This document shows positions 9,262 to 18,163 of a DNA stretch of 64,000 nt, in pieces (the stretch's first letter is position 1; each line of letters begins with the position of its first letter). Source of the DNA: JAALKW01 sp963974485 (GTDB taxonomy: Bacteria > Pseudomonadota > Gammaproteobacteria > Legionellales > Legionellaceae); assembly GCA_963974485.1 (NCBI GenBank), contig CAXBBS010000002.1, positions 197,602 to 261,601 of the forward strand, read 5' to 3'. Both the position numbers and the translations under genes were made by a program. Below the pieces are notes generated by a model, which searched no databases, was not told where the DNA came from, and worked only from the letters and a program-made list of their open reading frames with translations.

Positions 9262-11139
9262 ATGTCCGTAAATGATCAAGAACAGCAACGCTCCCAGATT
9301 GCCAAAGTTATTAGCCTCGGCAAAGAACAGGCCTATTTAACCTACCTTCAAATTAATGATTTGATGCCTAGTATTGTCGATACAGAGCACTTTGATGTCA
9401 TTATCAATATGCTTGAAGGCATGAATATCAAGGTATTCGAAAGACCCCCAAGCTCTGATGAACTTCTTTTGCTTGGGAATACAGAAGAAGCACCTGAAGA
9501 TGTCGAAGAGGCTGCGGCAGTTCTTGCATCGGTCGCCAAAGAAACGGGACGAACCAGCGATCCAGTACGTATGTACATGCGTGAAATGGGTACGGTTGAA
9601 CTGCTAACGCGTGAAGGTGAAATTCGCATTGCTAAGCGAATTGAAGAAGGTATTCTCCAAGTTCTTAAAACGATTTCTAAATATCCTGAAATCGTTGAAA
9701 TGCTTCTTCATAATTATGCCCTTTTTGAAGATGAAGAGATGCGTTTACATGATATCATCAGTGGATTTTCTGATGGTGAAGAAGAAGCAGCTCCCTCTTC
9801 CATTGGCTCCATGCTTGATGACAATCAAGACGACTCATCCGATGACAATGATAATGACAATGACAATGACGACGATGATGATGATGCTGGCGGTGAAGGC
9901 GAAGTAGATACAGGTCCCAATCCCGAGCAAGCCAAAATCTATTTTGATGAACTGCGTGAGCGTTTCACTGATGCAGCTGCGTCGCTTAAGAAGCTAGGTC
10001 GAACAGCACCGCAAACGATGGCTCACATCGATTTGATGTCCGAATCTTTTTTAAAATTAAAATTAACGGCAAAACAAGTTGACAAATTAACCCGTCATTT
10101 TCGCCAATTACGTAATGAAGTTCGCGAACTTGAACGTCATATTATGCGTCTTTGCCTTGAAAAAGGACGCATTCCAAGAAAACTATTCATCGAAACGTTT
10201 CCAGGAAAAGAAACCGATACAAGCTGGCTTGATAATCTTATCGGTAAACATTCTGGGGCATTAGATCTTGATCGTGTTCGCATTGTTGAAGCTGAAATCA
10301 AGCAACAACAAATTAAACTGCTTAGACTTGAAAAATCATGCGGTTTAACCATCACCGAAACCAAAGACGTTAATAGAAAAATGTCGCTTGGTGAAGCTAA
10401 AGCACGCCGAGCAAAAAAAGAAATGGTTGAAGCCAACTTAAGGCTTGTAATTTCAATTGCAAAAAAATATACCAATCGCGGCCTTCAGTTTCTAGATCTG
10501 ATTCAAGAAGGAAACATCGGCTTAATGAAAGCCGTGGATAAATTTGAATACCGTCGCGGGTATAAATTTTCAACCTATGCAACCTGGTGGATTCGCCAAG
10601 CCATTACTCGCTCTATCGCCGACCAAGCACGAACGATTCGTATTCCGGTCCATATGATTGAAACGATTAATAAACTTAATCGAATTTCACGGCAAATTTT
10701 GCAAGAAACCGGACGAGAAGCAACACCTGAAGAGCTTGCTGAAAAAATGGAGCTAAGCGAAGATAAAATTCGTAAAGTTCTTAAAATAGCAAAAGAACCT
10801 ATCTCCATGGAAACCCCTGTTGGTGATGACGACGAATCACGCTTAGGTGACTTTATTCATGATGATAATTTATCTTCGCCTATCGACTCAGCAACCAACG
10901 AAGGACTGCGAGAAGCGACGCTTGAGATTCTTGAAACATTGACACCACGTGAAGCGAAAGTTTTACGTATGCGTTTCGGCATTGAGATGAATACTGACCA
11001 TACGCTTGAAGAAGTAGGTAAGCAATTTGATGTAACGCGTGAGCGAATTCGACAAATTGAAGCCAAAGCTCTTCGAAAGCTACGTCATCCATCACGATCT
11101 GAAAAATTACGTAGCTTTATCGACACAGAAGAAGCGTAA
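9262..11139 (+). CDS. rpoD: RNA polymerase primary sigma factor RpoD (sigma-70)
   Basis: Housekeeping sigma factor. 625 residues with region 1.1 at the N-terminus, region 1.2 (DPVRMYMREMGTVELL), a non-conserved region, region 2 including 2.4 (TYATWWIRQAITRSIADQ), region 3 and region 4.2 with its helix-turn-helix (TLEEVGKQFDVTRERIRQIE). The insert between regions 1.2 and 2 contains a run of Asp/Asn residues (about 190-208) encoded by repeated GAT-GAC-AAT codons, prone to length change. Upstream dnaG and rpsU, common partners, are absent here. The sequence GGTTTATAATTG before the gene may include the -10 element. Confidence 0.97.
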   Translation: MSVNDQEQQRSQIAKVISLGKEQAYLTYLQINDLMPSIVDTEHFDVIINMLEGMNIKVFERPPSSDELLLLGNTEEAPEDVEEAAAVLASVAKETGRTSDPVRMYMREMGTVELLTREGEIRIAKRIEEGILQVLKTISKYPEIVEMLLHNYALFEDEEMRLHDIISGFSDGEEEAAPSSIGSMLDDNQDDSSDDNDNDNDNDDDDDDAGGEGEVDTGPNPEQAKIYFDELRERFTDAAASLKKLGRTAPQTMAHIDLMSESFLKLKLTAKQVDKLTRHFRQLRNEVRELERHIMRLCLEKGRIPRKLFIETFPGKETDTSWLDNLIGKHSGALDLDRVRIVEAEIKQQQIKLLRLEKSCGLTITETKDVNRKMSLGEAKARRAKKEMVEANLRLVISIAKKYTNRGLQFLDLIQEGNIGLMKAVDKFEYRRGYKFSTYATWWIRQAITRSIADQARTIRIPVHMIETINKLNRISRQILQETGREATPEELAEKMELSEDKIRKVLKIAKEPISMETPVGDDDESRLGDFIHDDNLSSPIDSATNEGLREATLEILETLTPREAKVLRMRFGIEMNTDHTLEEVGKQFDVTRERIRQIEAKALRKLRHPSRSEKLRSFIDTEEA

Positions 11140-11147
11140 ATTTTATA

Positions 11148-11197
11148 TTTCTCCTTTCTTGCTAAAATAGTCTAAGATCATGGCAAGAAGGGAGAAA
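11148..11197 (+). terminator. Long stem-loop after rpoD
   Basis: TTTCTCCTTTCTTGC (11148-11162) pairs with GCAAGAAGGGAGAAA (11183-11197) apart from one T-G wobble, giving a 15-bp stem around a 20-base loop nine bases after the rpoD stop. There is no following T run, so it may act as a processing or stabilising structure rather than an intrinsic terminator. The remaining gap up to 11387 shows nothing further except AT-rich sequence likely holding the next promoter. Confidence 0.5.
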
Positions 11198-11387
11198 GAA
11201 TACACAAACACAGCTTGTATTGCTTACCTATCGAACACATCAATCGCATCCCCATGATTAATCCGATAACCTTCAAATACCTTAAAAATGACATGACTTG
11301 ATTATATAAAACACAAAAAAATAACTAGACATCGATTTATTCCTTGTGGTATTTTGTTCGCACCATTGACTTTTAGGTGTTTACTTC

Positions 11388-11819
11388 ATGAAAAAAACGT
11401 TAAGAACTACATTGCTTTGCTTAACTACATTATTCATTGCTCCAACAACGGCCTTTGCGGATGTTAGTCAATATGGTCCTTATGACTATATTTTACCTAG
11501 TAACGAGCCTCAGTTATTTACCAACATTTCCCTTTGGCTGATTAATGCCGAATGCACAATTTTAAGTGATGTAGAAGACAACCTGATTACGGTTAAAGCA
11601 TTATACAAAAAAGGCTCCGTCAACGATGTTCAGTTAAAGCGCGGCGATAGTATGGTAATTAGCGTCGATTCAGGGGAAGTGCTTCACCTCCAAGCAGAAC
11701 CTAGTGCTCGTGTTGAACTCACGAACGAAGGCAGCGAAGAAGTAACTGCACGCTGCTATGTTAGCTTTCCCCCTAAAAAATCAAATCATGTGTTCTCTGT
11801 ACCTATGTTAGAAGACTAA
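11388..11819 (+). CDS. Exported hypothetical protein
   Basis: A 143-residue protein not recognised by family. It has a clear Sec signal peptide: MKKTLR, a hydrophobic core LLCLTTLFIA and a likely cleavage after AFA (about residue 24). The mature part (about 119 residues) is predicted beta-rich with only two Cys (in NAECTILS and TARCYVSF), which could form a periplasmic disulfide. AGGTG lies about ten bases before the ATG. It is a single-gene unit; its end overlaps that of convergent prfC by four bases. Likely periplasmic; function unknown. Confidence 0.7.
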   Translation: MKKTLRTTLLCLTTLFIAPTTAFADVSQYGPYDYILPSNEPQLFTNISLWLINAECTILSDVEDNLITVKALYKKGSVNDVQLKRGDSMVISVDSGEVLHLQAEPSARVELTNEGSEEVTARCYVSFPPKKSNHVFSVPMLED

Positions 11820-13399
11820 TGCTCTCGCGTTGCGACAAAACGAATTTTCGGGTAACGCTCTTCGGCGAGGGTTAAATTTACTCTCGTCGGCGCGAGGTAC
11901 ATAAGTGCCTCGCCACCATCCAAGGCTAAATAATCTTCAGCTTTACGTTTAAACTCAGCTAAAGCTTTATCATCATCTGAATAAACCCACCGCGCACAGG
12001 AAATACTTACCGCTTCGTATACGCAATGCACTTTGTACTCATGCAAAAGTCGATGAGCAACCACATCAAACTGCAATACCCCCACAGCACCTAAAATTAA
12101 ATCGCTTCGACCGATCGGGCGAAAAATTTGTGTAGCACCTTCTTCTGATAACTCAATTAAACCTTTGAGAAGCGCTTTACTCTTGAGTGGATCTTTTAAG
12201 CGTACAGCACGGAATAATTCAGGTGCAAAATTAGGAATGCCTGTAAACTTTAAGCTTTCACCTTCGGTAAATGTATCACCAATACGAATAGTTCCATGAT
12301 TATGTAAACCAATAATATCACCTGAAAAAGCCTCAGCGGCATGTACGCGATCACTGGCCATAAACGTTAAAGCATTACTCAACATTAAATCTTTACCTAG
12401 CCGTAAATGCTTAACCTTCATACCTTTTCTAAACTGACCTGAGCATACACGCATAAAAGCAATGCGATCCCGATGTTTAGGATCCATGTTCGCCTGAATT
12501 TTAAAAACAAACCCTGTAAGTTTTGTCTCGTCAGGTTGAACCATCCGTTCTTTTGCTTCTCGTGCTTGAGGCGCGGGGGCAAAAGCTACAAAATCATCCA
12601 ATAACTCTTTAATACCAAAATTATTAATCGCTGAACCAAAATACACCGGCGTCAACATTCCTGATAAGTAATCATCCATATTAAATGCGTGTGACGCGCC
12701 CTTCACGAGCTCAATTTCATCACGCAGTTCCAAGGCATGTGCTGCACCTAACAATGCTTCTAAATCTGGATTATCAAGGCCTTGTATCACCACGGCATCT
12801 TGCCGCTCTTTATTTTTTCCAGCTTGATATAAATAAACCCGATCTTGATATAGATGATAGATACCTTTAAAACGTTTTCCCATACCCACAGGCCACGTAA
12901 TAGGAGCGCACTGAATCCCTAATATAGTTTCAATTTCATCCAGCAAATCGATAGGTTCACGCCCTTCTCTATCTAATTTATTAATAAACGTCATGATAGG
13001 CGTGTCACGTAGTCGACAAACCTCCATAAGCTTCACCGTACGCTGCTCAACACCTTTAGCGACATCAATCACCATAAGAGCCGAATCAACGGCGGTGAGT
13101 GTTCTATACGTATCTTCAGAGAAGTCTTCATGCCCTGGTGTGTCAAGTAAATTCATGACATGCTCTAAATGCACAAACTGCATCACCGAGGTCGTAACAG
13201 AAATGCCACGCTCTTTTTCCATAGCCATCCAATCTGACGTTGCATGGCGTGATGCTTTTCGCCCTTTAACCGTGCCAGCTAACTGAATAGCACCACCAAA
13301 AAGCAAAAGCTTTTCTGTTAACGTCGTTTTACCTGCATCAGGATGAGAAATAATAGCAAAGGTACGACGTTTATTAAAATCACTGTAAAAATCTGACAT
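11816..13399 (-). CDS. prfC: Peptide chain release factor 3 (GTPase)
   Basis: Translational GTPase that recycles RF1/RF2 from the ribosome after termination. 527 residues when started at ATG 13399, matching the 529-residue E. coli protein; the open frame extends 19 codons further upstream but those residues are not family-like. GTPase motifs visible: G1 SHPDAGKTTLTEKLL, G3 LLDTPGHEDFSEDTYR and G4 FINKLDREG. Divergent from the gene at 13565, with the putative promoter of that gene between them. Together with prfA and prmC this window holds three termination-pathway genes. Confidence 0.96.
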   Translation of the reverse strand: MSDFYSDFNKRRTFAIISHPDAGKTTLTEKLLLFGGAIQLAGTVKGRKASRHATSDWMAMEKERGISVTTSVMQFVHLEHVMNLLDTPGHEDFSEDTYRTLTAVDSALMVIDVAKGVEQRTVKLMEVCRLRDTPIMTFINKLDREGREPIDLLDEIETILGIQCAPITWPVGMGKRFKGIYHLYQDRVYLYQAGKNKERQDAVVIQGLDNPDLEALLGAAHALELRDEIELVKGASHAFNMDDYLSGMLTPVYFGSAINNFGIKELLDDFVAFAPAPQAREAKERMVQPDETKLTGFVFKIQANMDPKHRDRIAFMRVCSGQFRKGMKVKHLRLGKDLMLSNALTFMASDRVHAAEAFSGDIIGLHNHGTIRIGDTFTEGESLKFTGIPNFAPELFRAVRLKDPLKSKALLKGLIELSEEGATQIFRPIGRSDLILGAVGVLQFDVVAHRLLHEYKVHCVYEAVSISCARWVYSDDDKALAEFKRKAEDYLALDGGEALMYLAPTRVNLTLAEERYPKIRFVATREH

Positions 13400-13481
13400 G
13401 TACCACCCAAAAATCAATATAAACCTAATAAAAACATTTCCGCATTTTAAGCACATAACCCTAAAAAAACAATGTTTTTAA

Positions 13482-13510
13482 TGGACAGTGATGCCTCTTT
13501 ATGATACAAT
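13482..13510 (+). promoter_or_regulatory. Putative sigma-70 promoter
   Basis: TGGACA (13482-13487) and TACAAT (13505-13510) are separated by 17 bases and lie 55 bases before the ATG at 13565. Each hexamer differs from consensus by one base. The position in the divergent gap with prfC supports a promoter for the acidic-tailed protein. Confidence 0.55.
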
Positions 13511-13564
13511 CATGCGTCATTGTGATATAAAATAAAACCTTTTTTTATCAGGTTGTACTTATCT

Positions 13565-14053
13565 ATGTTAAGAATTCCTAGAGATACTCAAGAACAGCTC
13601 GTTGCTCTTGCCAAACAACAATGCCAAAGCTATTTAGAGCTTCATCAAAAACTTAGAGCCTCATTCTCTGAGCTACCTAACGATGATTATTTAGTAGGAA
13701 CAGGTCTTGTTATCGAAGACGGTGCAGCTGAAGATCGCCTTGAGCAACACTATAAACTCGCCGCCGATCAAGTTCATAAATTTATTGAGCCTCTTTCGTC
13801 ATTAAAAGCTCCGGAAAAGAATACACTTTACTCCTTCACAAAAAAATATATCTATGATTTCTGTGTGGATCCAAATCAAGAAAAAATTTCTCGATTTCAT
13901 ATCCAGCTTCCCCTGGCCCTGGATACATTGCGGTCTCCTAAAGCAATAGCCCCATTAAAACACATCACATCCAGTAGTCTGTTTCAGCCAGAAAAAAAAC
14001 CAAAGCACGCGTGCAAAGAAGAAGAAGAAGAAAAACCGCAATATAATCCTTAA
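13565..14053 (+). CDS. Hypothetical protein with acidic C-terminal tail
   Basis: A 162-residue soluble, mainly helical protein without a recognised family. Notable is the C-terminus: basic KKPKHACK followed by EEEEEK and only a few residues more. A glutamate cluster shortly before the C-terminus resembles the E-block found in many Dot/Icm type IV substrates of Legionella, so an effector role is possible but unproven. ATG 13565 is preferred over TTG 13553. It is transcribed alone from a good promoter, and runs convergently into ccmI with no spacer. Confidence 0.6.
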   Translation: MLRIPRDTQEQLVALAKQQCQSYLELHQKLRASFSELPNDDYLVGTGLVIEDGAAEDRLEQHYKLAADQVHKFIEPLSSLKAPEKNTLYSFTKKYIYDFCVDPNQEKISRFHIQLPLALDTLRSPKAIAPLKHITSSSLFQPEKKPKHACKEEEEEKPQYNP

Positions 14054-14716
14054 TTACCTAATCCGCATGTGCGCTTTAGCAATCGCTTGACGAAGCTTGC
14101 CCGCCTCTTCAGATCCTTGTGGGGTAAGCTTCAACAACCGCTCCCAATACATCACTGCCAATTTACCCTCATGCCGTTTATACGCATCTAAAGCAAGCAT
14201 CGCAAGCGCATCAGGTTGCTCTGAATTATGTTTAATTATCCCCAATAATAATTCACGAGAAGCTTGATCAAACTCCTGACGATTAAGCTCCCACACGCTT
14301 TGCACATAATGCAACGTAAATTCTTCCTGATGAGGATCAAGCTCATGCGCTCGAGAAAACGCTTTATTTGCATGCAACCAATCGGCCTCAGCAACATATA
14401 CCCGTCCCATTAAAAACCATGCTTTTGCATCGTTAGGCGCTTTTTTAAGGTGCAATTGAAAACGTTCAATAATCGCGGCTGTACTGCCAAGTGAATGCAC
14501 TAAGGCTTCGGCTTGCTTTTGCTTTGCTTCTGCTAGGTGAAACGCTCGCCATTCAAAAAAACCACCCCATGCACCGTAAGCCAACACAACGCCCAGAACA
14601 ACTGCTGGGACAAGCATGAATATCAATCGCTTGGATTGCCGAAGTGGTGCAAGTGCTACACCAAGCCCAACCAAACCTAACGCGGCCAGCACACCAGGCA
14701 ACATCCACTCATGCAT
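14054..14716 (-). CDS. ccmI: Cytochrome c maturation TPR protein CcmI
   Basis: Apocytochrome c chaperone that holds haem-less c-type cytochromes for the CcmFH ligation complex. 220 residues: two N-terminal membrane segments (about 7-23 and 31-50), then a periplasmic TPR array (AWFLMGRVYVAEADWLHANKAF and onward). It is shorter than the separate CcmI of some bacteria but comparable to the C-terminal half of the fused E. coli CcmH. The start overlaps the ccmH stop by eight bases, and it is the last gene of the ccm operon. Confidence 0.88.
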   Translation of the reverse strand: MHEWMLPGVLAALGLVGLGVALAPLRQSKRLIFMLVPAVVLGVVLAYGAWGGFFEWRAFHLAEAKQKQAEALVHSLGSTAAIIERFQLHLKKAPNDAKAWFLMGRVYVAEADWLHANKAFSRAHELDPHQEEFTLHYVQSVWELNRQEFDQASRELLLGIIKHNSEQPDALAMLALDAYKRHEGKLAVMYWERLLKLTPQGSEEAGKLRQAIAKAHMRIR

Positions 14717-15098
14717 GACGTGTTTTCCTCATAAATAAAAACAGCCCAACCATCAAAAATAAAGCGGGACCAAACCAAAGCATAGACGTGACAGCTTTAA
14801 CCGGTGGCTTAAATAAAATAAAATCACCGTATCGCATGGTTAAATATCTCATGATTTCATCATCACTTTCGCCAGCTTGGACATGTGCATACACTTCATC
14901 GCGTAAATCTTTGGCAAGCCCTGCATTGGAGTCAGCTAAATCTTGATTTTGGCATACTAAACAACGTAAATCGCGTAATAAACCGCGAAATTGCGCATGC
15001 TTTTTTTGTGTTTCAAACGGATAGATTGCGTCAGCATATATAACATGTGAGAACACCATACAACTCATCAATAATCCGCTTAATAATATACGTCTCAT
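14709..15098 (-). CDS. ccmH: Cytochrome c maturation protein CcmH
   Basis: Periplasm-facing thiol protein that, with CcmG, keeps the apocytochrome CXXCH motif reduced and takes part in haem ligation. 129 residues from ATG 15098: signal or anchor segment (RRILLSGLLMSCMVF), the redox motif LRCLVCQNQ at about 41-49 and a C-terminal membrane helix. The start overlaps the ccmG stop as ATGA, supporting this start over a codon further upstream. Corresponds to the N-terminal domain of E. coli CcmH. Confidence 0.94.
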   Translation of the reverse strand: MRRILLSGLLMSCMVFSHVIYADAIYPFETQKKHAQFRGLLRDLRCLVCQNQDLADSNAGLAKDLRDEVYAHVQAGESDDEIMRYLTMRYGDFILFKPPVKAVTSMLWFGPALFLMVGLFLFMRKTRHA

Positions 15099-15643
15099 AC
15101 GACACCTTGCGTAAGCATACGCCACTTAGGTTGCACCACACGCTCCCATACTGTTTGGTTTAAAGCGCCAACATGGCGATATCGAATAACACCTTGCGCA
15201 TCGATTAAAAACGTCTCCGGCGTGCCGTACACACCCAGATCAATCGCAACATGTCCGTCGGAATCACGTCCACTCAAAATATATGGATCACCCCATGTTT
15301 TGAGCCATTCCTGCGCATCATCGACATCGTCTTTGTAATTTAAACCATACATAAGTACACCCGATTGGGCTAAATTTAATAAAAAAACCTGTTCTTCGGC
15401 GCATGTGGCACACCAACTTGCCCATACATGCAAAATAACCGGCTTACCTCGCATGGTTTCAGGTGAAAATATTTGCTTAGATTTAGATGCATCCAACACG
15501 TTTAAATTAAAATGGGGTAATGCTTTGCCAAGTTGAGCCGAAGGCAAATTTTGCGGATCGAGTGATAAGCCACGCCATAAAAATACCGCTAAAACACCAA
15601 ACAAAGCAACAGGTAATAGGCCCCACGTAAAATATGGCCTCAT
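15095..15643 (-). CDS. ccmG: Thiol:disulfide interchange protein CcmG (DsbE)
   Basis: Membrane-tethered thioredoxin-like reductant acting in the periplasm on apocytochrome c or CcmH. 182 residues from ATG 15643: N-terminal anchor (FTWGLLPVALFGVLAVFL), then a thioredoxin fold with active site WASWCATCAEE (CXXC) and the cis-Pro loop GTPETFLID. The ATG overlaps the ccmF stop as ATGA. The open frame extends upstream into ccmF but without family similarity. Confidence 0.95.
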   Translation of the reverse strand: MRPYFTWGLLPVALFGVLAVFLWRGLSLDPQNLPSAQLGKALPHFNLNVLDASKSKQIFSPETMRGKPVILHVWASWCATCAEEQVFLLNLAQSGVLMYGLNYKDDVDDAQEWLKTWGDPYILSGRDSDGHVAIDLGVYGTPETFLIDAQGVIRYRHVGALNQTVWERVVQPKWRMLTQGVV

Positions 15644-17550
15644 ACACGCTCTCTCCGATGAATTAAACTCAAAAAACCACCGAAAGCAATAAAAAATCCA
15701 CCGGCCCAAATCCACCGAACACCCGGCTTATACGACAAGCGTAATGACCATGCGCCATGCTCTAGCGGTTCACCCAAGGCAGCATAGATATCTCGAAATA
15801 AATTAGCGTGTATCCCCGCTTCACTCATCATCATACGACTCACGCTATACATACGTTTTTCAGGGCATATTTTTGTATTCCAGGCTCCTTGCGTCAACTT
15901 AAAGCATACGCGCGTACCGTTATAATTTGAGCCATGCATCTCTGATGTATCTGACCACTGCACTTGATAACCCGACCAATACACCGTTTCGCCTGGTGCC
16001 AGCCTTAAATCTAACTCCGTACCAAAACCTGATGACACGGTAATCCCAAGAACCGTAATGGCAATTCCCATATGTGCAAAAACCATACCCCAGAAACGCA
16101 AACCTACGCCTTTTAATCCATGATTTTTGGTGCGTACATAAAGGGTCTTTAGCGTACTCAGTATGACCCAAGCAGCAAGCCCAAGACCGAGAAAAACAAG
16201 CGGTTGAATCGGTTGCTTCATCCATAAAAAAACAAAAAAAGGCGAAAGCAAACTCACTAAAAAAGCATACTTAAGCGATAAGGCCAGTTGCGTCCAGTCA
16301 TCGTATTTCCAGCGACTGTTGACGCCTAACCCCATCAACACTAAAACAGGCATCATCAGTGGCACAAACACGGTATTAAAATATGGAGCACCCACTGAGA
16401 GCTTTCCAAACCCTAGAGCATCAATCAATAAAGGATATACTGTTCCCAATAAAACCGTGAGCATCGCTACGCTTAAAAACACATTGTTAAGTAGCAAACC
16501 TCCTTCTCGTGATAGAGGATATGGCAACGCTTCTGCTTTTAGACTCTCAGCACGGCAAGCAAATAATACCAACGAGCCGCCAATAACAATCAGTAAAAAT
16601 ACGAGTATATACAGCCCACGCGCGGGGTCCACTGCGAAAGCATGCACAGAAGTTAATACGCCGGATCGCACCAAAAACGTACCAATCAAACTTAAAGAAA
16701 AGGCGGAAATAGCCAGCAATACCGTCCATGCTTTTAAATACCCCCTTTTTTCATTAACAACAAGCGAGTGTAATAAAGCCGTTCCTGCAAGCCAAGGCAT
16801 AAACGAAGCATTTTCGACAGGATCCCAAAACCACCAACCACCCCAGCCAAGCTCACGGTAAGCCCACCAACTTCCAAGCGTAATACCCAGGGTTAAACAA
16901 CACCACGCGGCAAGCGTCCATGGCCTTGCCCAACTAGCCCAAACAGCTTCAACACGACCTAACCATAACGCAGCAATGGCGAGTGAAAATGCAACAGAAA
17001 AACCCACATACCCCATATAAAGCATCGGCGGATGAAACAAAAACCCTAAATCTTGCAAAAGCGGATTTAAATCACGTCCGGTTGTATTAAGTAGATCAAA
17101 CTGCCTCAAAAACGGATTCGAAGTAGATAAAAGAAAAAGCAAAAAACCTACACTAAGCAAACCTAAAACAATCAAAACGCGTGTATAAAAAGCTCTATCT
17201 AGATTTTTACTTAAACAAGCAATCGCCAGCATCCAAGCGCTTAATATAACAATCCAAAGCAACATCGAGCCTTCATGCCCACCCCAAACAGCACATAGCT
17301 TATAAATCCATGGCAAAGATATACTGCTGTTAGAAAGCACATAACTAACCGAAAAATCATCATTTAAAAAACACACACTCAAGCAAATATATGCAAGCGC
17401 GACGAATACAGCTTGAGCGACCACATAATACGGAGCGCTCACCTGCCAAGCCAAAAGATTACGTTGCAAGCCAAGCGTAGGAACCACCACTAATAATATC
17501 GCGAATAATAAAGCTAAAATTAACGTAAACGTTCCTATCTCAGCCATCAT
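15640..17550 (-). CDS. ccmF: Haem lyase subunit CcmF
   Basis: Large polytopic membrane protein that ligates haem from CcmE to apocytochrome c. 636 residues, close to the usual 640-650. The tryptophan-rich haem-handling signature WGGWWFWDPVENASFMPWL is at about residues 235-255, and numerous membrane helices surround it. Start ATG 17550 overlaps the ccmE stop as ATGA; a second ATG follows directly. No truncation or frameshift. Confidence 0.96.
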   Translation of the reverse strand: MMAEIGTFTLILALLFAILLVVVPTLGLQRNLLAWQVSAPYYVVAQAVFVALAYICLSVCFLNDDFSVSYVLSNSSISLPWIYKLCAVWGGHEGSMLLWIVILSAWMLAIACLSKNLDRAFYTRVLIVLGLLSVGFLLFLLSTSNPFLRQFDLLNTTGRDLNPLLQDLGFLFHPPMLYMGYVGFSVAFSLAIAALWLGRVEAVWASWARPWTLAAWCCLTLGITLGSWWAYRELGWGGWWFWDPVENASFMPWLAGTALLHSLVVNEKRGYLKAWTVLLAISAFSLSLIGTFLVRSGVLTSVHAFAVDPARGLYILVFLLIVIGGSLVLFACRAESLKAEALPYPLSREGGLLLNNVFLSVAMLTVLLGTVYPLLIDALGFGKLSVGAPYFNTVFVPLMMPVLVLMGLGVNSRWKYDDWTQLALSLKYAFLVSLLSPFFVFLWMKQPIQPLVFLGLGLAAWVILSTLKTLYVRTKNHGLKGVGLRFWGMVFAHMGIAITVLGITVSSGFGTELDLRLAPGETVYWSGYQVQWSDTSEMHGSNYNGTRVCFKLTQGAWNTKICPEKRMYSVSRMMMSEAGIHANLFRDIYAALGEPLEHGAWSLRLSYKPGVRWIWAGGFFIAFGGFLSLIHRRERV

Positions 17551-17999
17551 AACAAAGCCTTCTTACGTGCTGCTTGACCTTTTTCAAGCGCTTCTTTGAC
17601 TTCGGGCGACATATAATTTTCATCATGCTTGGCAAGTACTTGTGTGGCTTTAAATATTCCATTATCTAAAAGCTCGCCTTCCGTCACAATCCCTTGTCCT
17701 TCACGAAACAAATCTGGCAAAAAACCTTTGTAATCAACCGTGACGTCTTGGTTCGTATCCGTGAGTTTAAATTGCACTTTAAAATCATTACCTCGAACCA
17801 CGCTGCCTGGAACCACGCGGCCGCCCAGGTGAATCAATCGTGCTTTAGGTGCTTCCCCAGAAAGCACTTGTGTTGGCGTATAAAACAAACTGATGTTTTG
17901 CCCTAGCGCATATAAAACCAAACCAACCACCAGCCCTATCACCATAACAGGCAGCATAAATTTAATTAATTTTTTTCGACGCACTGGATGAATGATCAT
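17547..17999 (-). CDS. ccmE: Haem chaperone CcmE
   Basis: Periplasmic haem chaperone that binds haem covalently before handing it to CcmF. 150 residues from ATG 17999: Arg/Lys-rich cytoplasmic start (PVRRKKL), one membrane anchor, then the OB-fold domain. The haem-attaching His is in LAKHDENYMSP, the conserved HDxxY motif. The open frame continues 63 codons upstream across ccmD in another frame; the ATGA overlap with ccmD fixes the start. Confidence 0.95.
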   Translation of the reverse strand: MIIHPVRRKKLIKFMLPVMVIGLVVGLVLYALGQNISLFYTPTQVLSGEAPKARLIHLGGRVVPGSVVRGNDFKVQFKLTDTNQDVTVDYKGFLPDLFREGQGIVTEGELLDNGIFKATQVLAKHDENYMSPEVKEALEKGQAARKKALL

Positions 18000-18163
18000 G
18001 ACGACGCCTCCATCCAGCGTCGCAATGTGCGTAATGTGCGTTTTCGTTCTGCTTTGGTGTAAAATACGTGAGCGATTAACACCGAAAAAACCGCGCCATA
18101 AGCAGGCCAAATATAGGCTGCGTAGCCTCCCATATTCAACCATACTAATAATGTATGCGTCAT
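17996..18163 (-). CDS. ccmD: Haem exporter protein CcmD
   Basis: Small membrane protein of 55 residues, identified by translating the gap between ccmC and ccmE. It opens with MTHTLLVWLNMGGYAAYIWP, then one membrane helix (GAVFSVLIAHVFY) and a strongly basic cytoplasmic tail with many Arg. The GGYxxYIWPAY pattern is the family signature. CcmD releases holo-CcmE from the CcmABC complex. Its ATG overlaps the ccmC stop and its stop overlaps the ccmE start, both as ATGA. Confidence 0.95.
   Translation of the reverse strand: MTHTLLVWLNMGGYAAYIWPAYGAVFSVLIAHVFYTKAERKRTLRTLRRWMEASS

Noticed and set aside
9611..9907. Second plus-strand frame inside rpoD rich in Met/Thr
   Set aside because: It is produced by the repeated GATGAC codons of rpoD read in another frame.
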